A stretch of DNA of 64,000 nucleotides, taken from contig JAGAQA010000014.1 of the NCBI GenBank assembly GCA_017622995.1, positions 1 to 64,000 on the forward strand, written 5' to 3'. The position numbers were made by a program, and so were the translations under genes. Within the stretch, counting starts at the first letter, position 1, and every line of letters starts with the position of its first letter. Below are positions 59,387-64,000 of this stretch, piece after piece. Below the pieces are notes generated by a model. That model had not been told where the DNA came from and did not search any database. It saw only the letters and a list, made by a program, of their open reading frames with translations. This stretch comes from Oscillospiraceae bacterium. Lineage in GTDB: Bacteria; Bacillota; Clostridia; Oscillospirales; Oscillospiraceae.

Positions 59387-60631
59387 ATGTCTGAAAAGAA
59401 TCTGGTTGGTTCTCTGATTGTCGGTCAGTCCGGCGGTCCTTCTTCCGTCATCAACTGCTCCGCCTACGGCGTGATCAAGACCGGTCTGGAGAATCCCAAC
59501 ATCACCAAGGTCTACGGTGCGTTCCACGGCATCAAGGGCGTCCTGAATGACGAACTGATGATCATGGATGAGGAAGATGCCGCCGAGCTGGAAAACATGA
59601 TGCACACCCCCTCCTCCGCTCTGGGCTCCTGCCGTTACAAGATCGCCGATCCCGATGTAGACGACACTGACTACAAGCGGATTCTGGAGATCTTCAAGAA
59701 GTACAATGTTCGTTACTTCTTCTACAACGGCGGCAACGACTCCATGGATACCTGCAACAAGATTTCCAAGTACATGGCCAAGGTTGGCTATGACTGCCGG
59801 GTCATGGGTGTGCCCAAGACCATCGACAACGACCTGGCCGGCACGGACCACTGCCCCGGCTTTGCTTCCGCTGCCAAATACATCGCTACCTCCTTCATGG
59901 AAGTATCCCGCGACAGCAAGGTTTACGACACCGGAATGGTTACCGTTATCGAGTGCATGGGCCGTCATGCCGGCTGGCTCACCGCCGCTGCCGCTCTGGC
60001 TGGCACCAAGGGCGACGGCCCCGATCTGATTTACCTGCCCGAAGTTGACTTCGACATGGATAAGTTCCTGGCCGATGTGGAGCGGGTTTACAACGAGAAG
60101 AAGAACTGCCTGGTTGCCGTTTCCGAGGGCATCCACTACGCCGACGGCACCTTCGTCAGCGAGGCAAAGACCTCCGGCACCGATGGCTTCGGTCACGCCC
60201 AGCTGGGCGGTCTGGCTGCCCGTCTGACCGATATGGTCAAGGCCAAGCTGGGTGTTAAGGTCCGTCCCATCGAGCTGAGCCTGCTGCAGCGCTGCGCCGC
60301 TCACTGCGCTTCCGGCACCGATATGGCTGAGTCCTTCATGTCCGGCAAGGTTGCCGTGGAGGCCGCCGTTGCCGGTATGACCGACAAGATGGTTGGCTTC
60401 GAATGCACCCGTGACGAAAACGGCTACCACTGCGAGCCCAAGCTGTTCGACCTCTCTCTGGTCGCCAACACTGAGAAGAAGGTTCCTCTGGAGTGGATCA
60501 ACGCCGAAGGCAATGGTGTTACCCAGGACTTCATCGACTACTGCCTGCCCCTCATCCAGGGCGAAACCGACATGGTCAAGGAAGACGGCCTGCCCCGTTT
60601 TGTTCACCTGAAGAGAGTTTTTGCCAAGTAA
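59387..60631 (+). CDS. Pyrophosphate-type 6-phosphofructokinase
   Basis: A 414-residue phosphofructokinase making fructose 1,6-bisphosphate. The donor-site motif is YNGGNDSMDT rather than the GGDGS of ATP enzymes, and PKTIDND has Lys where ATP enzymes have Gly; the Lys is the known signature of pyrophosphate use. The reaction would then be reversible and save ATP. The ATG at 59387 follows TGGAGG and begins MSEKNLVGSLIVGQSGGPSS. Codon use is strongly biased toward C-ending codons, as expected for high expression. Confidence 0.9.
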   Translation: MSEKNLVGSLIVGQSGGPSSVINCSAYGVIKTGLENPNITKVYGAFHGIKGVLNDELMIMDEEDAAELENMMHTPSSALGSCRYKIADPDVDDTDYKRILEIFKKYNVRYFFYNGGNDSMDTCNKISKYMAKVGYDCRVMGVPKTIDNDLAGTDHCPGFASAAKYIATSFMEVSRDSKVYDTGMVTVIECMGRHAGWLTAAAALAGTKGDGPDLIYLPEVDFDMDKFLADVERVYNEKKNCLVAVSEGIHYADGTFVSEAKTSGTDGFGHAQLGGLAARLTDMVKAKLGVKVRPIELSLLQRCAAHCASGTDMAESFMSGKVAVEAAVAGMTDKMVGFECTRDENGYHCEPKLFDLSLVANTEKKVPLEWINAEGNGVTQDFIDYCLPLIQGETDMVKEDGLPRFVHLKRVFAK

Positions 60632-60649
60632 TCCATCCCAATATGCACC

Positions 60650-60684
60650 ATCCCCCGGAGGAATTCTCCTCCGGGGGATTTTTA
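60650..60684. terminator. Terminator after phosphofructokinase
   Basis: Perfect 13-bp arms ATCCCCCGGAGGA and TCCTCCGGGGGAT followed by TTTTTA. The end of the opposing exonuclease gene overlaps its tail. Confidence 0.88.
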
Positions 60685-61683
60685 CGCGTCATTGGAATTG
60701 TCGGTTTCCGGCTTTGCCGGTTTTGTGCCGCGCTTTCTTCTGCGGCGGCGGGGACGCTCTTCCGGGTCGGCCTTCTCTGCCCGGCGGGCATAGGCCTCCG
60801 CTGCTTCACTGGTTGCCTCGTAGGTCAGACGGCTGACCCGGGTCAGACCGTCAGGCTGTTGGCTCAGCCGCACCCGAATCAGGAATTTTCCGTGCTCCGG
60901 ACAGGTTGCCAGGTCCATGTATCGATGGCCGGGCTGGGCAAACCAGCGGGAACCCAGCATCTGCTTCTGGCAGATGGGGCATCGGTTATCCTTTCCGGAC
61001 ATGGCACTGAGCGCCGCATTCTTATCCGGCAGATCCCGAAAAACCTCACGCTGGATGCATCCGGGCAGCTCTGCTCCATGGAAGCCGTTTTCATGGCTGC
61101 GCAAAGCGGAATCATATTCCTGCGCGCCCTTCTTGAGGTCCAGTCTGGCGCAGATCAGGGCCGTATGATAGGCATCGCCCAGAGCGTCATGGGCGGGTCG
61201 GGACGCTTCAATTCCGAAAGCCTCCATCGCTGTTTTCAGAGCCTTCTGGGAGGTGGAGCCGTCAGTCTGGGCGTTGAAAATCATCTGGGCGTTGTACCAG
61301 TGCTCCGTCCAGCCTTCCTCCATACCGTAGAGACGGAGGTTCTCTCTCAGAATGCCAATATCATCAAAGCCCCAGGTCAGGAATACCACCTCTTCCCCGC
61401 ACCAGGCGCGGAATCGCTCCATGGCTTCCCGGAAGGGAATCCCCTCCTCCCGGAGGCGGGCTTCCTTGATCCCCGTCAGTTTACTGACACGGCGGTTCAG
61501 GTGGCGGTAAACCTTCGGTTTCACCATCACCTGGAATTCATCCGCCACAACCAACTCCTCTGTAATCCGGACCGCACCGATCTGGATGATCTCTCCCCGG
61601 ATGGGCACACTCAACGTCTTTTGAGCGGAGGGAGAACCGGGCCAGGGCTGGTTCCATTCCATATCCAATACGATATAATCCAT
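60682..61683 (-). CDS. DEDD-family 3'-5' exonuclease with zinc-ribbon tail
   Basis: A 333-residue protein. The N-terminal DEDDh exonuclease fold (about 1-200) has DYIVLDMEWNQPWP (D-x-E), LTWGFDDIGILREN and SRPAHDALGDAYHTALI with the H and D ligands; the KapD-like branch is plausible. A C-terminal zinc-ribbon-like region follows (CPICQKQM ... LATCPEHGKFLI), then a strongly basic end RRRRRKRG. Such a tail suggests nucleic-acid binding. ATG at 61683 chosen with the promoter at 61718-61747. Confidence 0.85.
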   Translation of the reverse strand: MDYIVLDMEWNQPWPGSPSAQKTLSVPIRGEIIQIGAVRITEELVVADEFQVMVKPKVYRHLNRRVSKLTGIKEARLREEGIPFREAMERFRAWCGEEVVFLTWGFDDIGILRENLRLYGMEEGWTEHWYNAQMIFNAQTDGSTSQKALKTAMEAFGIEASRPAHDALGDAYHTALICARLDLKKGAQEYDSALRSHENGFHGAELPGCIQREVFRDLPDKNAALSAMSGKDNRCPICQKQMLGSRWFAQPGHRYMDLATCPEHGKFLIRVRLSQQPDGLTRVSRLTYEATSEAAEAYARRAEKADPEERPRRRRRKRGTKPAKPETDNSNDA

Positions 61684-61717
61684 TCTCTGTTCCTCTGCGC
61701 TTTCAGTCTTTCTAGGT

Positions 61718-61747
61718 ATCATACCACATATGCATCGGGTCTGTAAA
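61718..61747 (-). promoter_or_regulatory. Exonuclease promoter
   Basis: Minus-strand TTTACA (61742-61747), 18 bases, TATGAT (61718-61723). Confidence 0.55.
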
Positions 61748-61780
61748 GCCGATCCGCAAAAATTCTTTGTTCCTTTCGGA

Positions 61781-61809
61781 TTGCATTTATGCGCAAAATG
61801 TATTATACT
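61781..61809 (+). promoter_or_regulatory. glgA promoter
   Basis: TTGCAT (61781-61786), 17 bases, TATACT (61804-61809). Confidence 0.75.
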
Positions 61810-61903
61810 GATGGCAGGGATCGGCTGATTGACCATAGAATCCCGAAATCACATTTGTAGATTTGTGAAAAATGCTTTCACTTTTATCAGGAGGTATCAT
61901 CTC

Positions 61904-63727
61904 ATGCCCAAGACGAAGGACACCGCGCAGACTGCGGAAGTCGTGGAAAAGCCCAAAACCACCCGGAAAAAGGCTCCGGCAAAGGAACCCAAGGTTTCCG
62001 CTCCTGCCAAAGCCCCGGAAGGAAAGAAGGAGACTTCCCCTGCTCCCGAAGCAGCAAACTCTGCCAAACCCAAATCAACGAGAAAACGCAGCACTTCTGC
62101 CCCCAGAAAGCCCAAGGCAGCCAAAGAGCCCGCCCTGAAGGAGGAGACAAAGCAGGCTGCCGCTCCTGTTGCGCACGCTGCTGGGGAAGCCCCCGTCCCG
62201 GAGATTCCCACTGTGGATGCACCTGCCGCGGAAATGCCCGCGGAAGAAGCCCGCAGCATCCCCGGCCCCAGAAGAAGCATTGCCTTCATCGGTTCCGAGT
62301 GCTATCCCTTCGTCAAAACCGGCGGTCTGGGCGACGTGATGTACGCTCTGCCCAAGGCCCTGTCCCGGATGAACTGTGATGTGAAGGTCATCCTTCCCCG
62401 CTACCGGTGCATTCCCTGGGAATACCAGCGCAGGATGGTCTACCGGGGCGAGTTCCAGATGCCCCTGTGCTCTGACGGGCGCACCTTCTACGTAGGCATT
62501 ATGGAGTACGTTTGGGACGGCGTTGTGTATGATTTCATCGACAACCAGGAATTCTTCAGCGACGGAAATCCCTATACTTCCATCATCGCGGATATTCCCA
62601 AATACTGCTTCTTCTCCAAGGCCGCTCTGGCTGCCCTGAATTTCATGAACTGGACTCCCGATGTGATCCACTGCCACGACTGGCAGGCTGCCCTGGTGCC
62701 GGTTTTCCAGCGCACCCTGTTCGCACCCACCCCTGTAGGACGGGCGAAAACCATGTTCACCATCCACAACCTGCGCTTCCAGGGCATTTACAATATCCCC
62801 ACCCTGCGGTACTGGACCGGTCTTCCCGACCATGTATTCCAGCTGGGTGCCCTGGGGCAGGGTCAGAATGATGCCAACATGATGAAGGGCGGCCTGACCT
62901 ACTCCGATGTGATTACCACCGTCAGCGACACCTACGCCCGGGAGATCCAGTCCCCGGAGTACGGTGAAAAGCTGGATACCCATCTGCGCTACCACGCCGG
63001 GAAGCTCCACGGCATCGTCAACGGCATTGACTATGACATCTGGAATCCCCGGACGGATTCCATGCTCCATACCAACTATGATATTATGGGTGTTCTTCCC
63101 GGTAAGAAGGAAAACAAGCGGGCCTTGCAGGCGGAAATGGGCCTTCAGCAGGATGACCACAAGTTCGTCATCGGTCTGGTATCCCGGCTGACCAACCAGA
63201 AGGGCCTGGATCTGGTCAATGCCATCCTGCCCCAGATCATGGACGAGCATACCCAGGTAGTCGTTCTGGGCACCGGTGACAAGGTGTACGAGGAAGCCTT
63301 CCGGTCCTATGAGAACGCCTACAAGGGCAATCTCTGCTCCTGCATCATGTATGACGAGGGCAGGGCCCATCGAATCTACGCAGGCTGTGATGCCATTCTG
63401 GTTCCCTCTCAGTTTGAGCCCTGCGGCCTGACCCAGCTCATCGGTATGCACTACGGCACCATTCCCATTGTTCGGGAAACCGGCGGTCTGAAGGATACCG
63501 TGGCGCCCTACAACGAATTCACCAACGAAGGCAACGGCTTTACCTTTGACCGGTATGAGGCGGGCCTTCTTCTGGACGCCATCAACCGGGCAAAAACCCT
63601 TTATTTTAACGACCGCTTCCATTGGGATGAGATGGTTCAACGGGATATGGACAAGAACGTATCCTGGGCGCATTCCGCACAGCAGTACCGGAACCTGTAT
63701 CTGGAAATGACCAACAACAGGCCCTAA
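61904..63727 (+). CDS. glgA: Glycogen synthase with Lys/Ala/Pro-rich N-terminal extension
   Basis: A 607-residue GT5 glycogen/starch synthase that transfers glucose from ADP-glucose. The catalytic part starts near residue 125 with RSIAFIGSECYPFVKTGGLG (KTGGL binds the donor), then DVIHCHDWQAALVP, VSRLTNQKGLDLV and PSQFEPCGLTQLIGMHYGT. The first about 120 residues are a low-complexity, basic Lys/Ala/Pro/Glu run with no fold, absent from ordinary GlgA of about 480 residues. AGGAGG precedes the ATG. No other glycogen gene is in the window. Confidence 0.93.
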   Translation: MPKTKDTAQTAEVVEKPKTTRKKAPAKEPKVSAPAKAPEGKKETSPAPEAANSAKPKSTRKRSTSAPRKPKAAKEPALKEETKQAAAPVAHAAGEAPVPEIPTVDAPAAEMPAEEARSIPGPRRSIAFIGSECYPFVKTGGLGDVMYALPKALSRMNCDVKVILPRYRCIPWEYQRRMVYRGEFQMPLCSDGRTFYVGIMEYVWDGVVYDFIDNQEFFSDGNPYTSIIADIPKYCFFSKAALAALNFMNWTPDVIHCHDWQAALVPVFQRTLFAPTPVGRAKTMFTIHNLRFQGIYNIPTLRYWTGLPDHVFQLGALGQGQNDANMMKGGLTYSDVITTVSDTYAREIQSPEYGEKLDTHLRYHAGKLHGIVNGIDYDIWNPRTDSMLHTNYDIMGVLPGKKENKRALQAEMGLQQDDHKFVIGLVSRLTNQKGLDLVNAILPQIMDEHTQVVVLGTGDKVYEEAFRSYENAYKGNLCSCIMYDEGRAHRIYAGCDAILVPSQFEPCGLTQLIGMHYGTIPIVRETGGLKDTVAPYNEFTNEGNGFTFDRYEAGLLLDAINRAKTLYFNDRFHWDEMVQRDMDKNVSWAHSAQQYRNLYLEMTNNRP

Positions 63728-63733
63728 AAGTTT

Positions 63734-63766
63734 CCCCGGACTTTTCCAAAAAGTCCGGGGATTTTT
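63734..63766. terminator. Terminator after glgA
   Basis: Perfect 12-bp arms CCCCGGACTTTT and AAAAGTCCGGGG followed by ATTTTT; also at the end of the convergent transporter gene. Confidence 0.88.
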
Positions 63767-64000
63767 ACGCATTGAGCTGCTCTGTTCCGTCAAACAAATC
63801 GTCTCTTGTGATATTCTTCAGCCAGATACCGGATTTATACCGCTTGATGACCCAGGGCCATTTGACAAACTCATCGGTACACAGCAGGAAATACACCACC
63901 ATCACCGGCAGCTTGAATACAAAGGCAGCCAGGAACCCCAGAGGCACTGCGTAGCACCACATATCGATGGTGTCGCAGATCATACCAAATTTGGTGTCGC
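63765..64000 (-). CDS. MATE-type transporter, C-terminal part
   Basis: Only the last 78 residues are in the window; the gene continues past the right edge. The segment DTKFGMICDTIDMWCYAVPL, a helix VFKLPVMVVYFLLCTDEFVK and the end IKRYKSGIWLKNITRD match the C terminus of clostridial MATE family efflux proteins. Substrate unknown. Confidence 0.8.
   Translation of the reverse strand, partial: DTKFGMICDTIDMWCYAVPLGFLAAFVFKLPVMVVYFLLCTDEFVKWPWVIKRYKSGIWLKNITRDDLFDGTEQLNA

Overview
The window looks like chromosome from an anaerobic, Gram-positive Clostridia bacterium, most likely a gut Oscillospiraceae/Ruminococcaceae relative; this placement is inferred from gene content and not from a search. 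Pointers are Firmicutes gene orders (ylxM-ffh-rpsP-khpA-rimM-trmD and rplU-prp-rpmA-obgE), an L27 with the cleavable FFA extension next to its protease Prp, a T-box leader on the leucine operon, TTGACA-N17-TATAAT promoters, a pyrophosphate-type phosphofructokinase, and a giant oxygen-sensitive acyl-CoA dehydratase activase. Apart from one AT-richer island at about 42.8-47.7 kb the DNA is moderately GC-rich and tightly packed. Layout: 0.3-4.6 kb is an SRP/ribosome/tRNA-modification operon on the minus strand (ylxM, ffh, rpsP, khpA, cdd, rimM, trmD). It is interrupted by two copies of a structured intergenic repeat and headed by a promoter flanked by two 22-bp palindromes. 4.6-9.9 kb holds single genes: acetyltransferase, PHP phosphatase, yajC, leucine-rich-repeat lipoprotein, DUF362 protein and VanZ-like protein. 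9.9-14.8 kb is leuACDB under a T-box. 14.8-20 kb holds a TrpR/YerC-like regulator with a repeat-containing leader, a large membrane protein, a TSUP exporter, a ferredoxin-linked aldo/keto reductase and an XRE protein. 20-26 kb is a five-gene glycan cluster (GH13 and four glycosyltransferases). 26-31.6 kb holds a membrane-flavodoxin fusion and the 1411-residue activase/dehydratase. 31.7-35.6 kb is a cyclic-di-GMP module: HPt plus REC-GGDEF(degenerate)-EAL, divergent from a diguanylate cyclase. 35.7-42.2 kb holds two FAD oxidoreductases, ylmH, a DUF896 protein, a Nudix protein and a YgiQ radical SAM protein. 42.6-42.8 kb carries tRNA-Met and tRNA-Trp. The island at 42.8-47.7 kb carries a single-chain MmeI-like restriction-modification enzyme with a one-base frameshift near its C terminus, a divergent translationally coupled pair of unknown genes (soluble protein plus two-helix membrane protein) and a serine recombinase. 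47.8-64 kb returns to housekeeping: CD1247-type acidic protein, efp, Xaa-Pro peptidase, yqeG, an unknown gene, the YhaN/YhaO-like nuclease pair, ymdB-like, obgE, rpmA-prp-rplU, fba divergent from the PPi-PFK gene, an exonuclease, glgA with a long Lys/Ala/Pro-rich N terminus, and the end of a MATE-type transporter. The most unusual items are the three-copy structured repeat family placed after stop codons in a constant orientation, the paired palindromes around the ylxM-ffh promoter, the unknown gene pair beside the restriction enzyme, and the HPt/REC-EAL module. No CRISPR array, rRNA or replication origin was seen.
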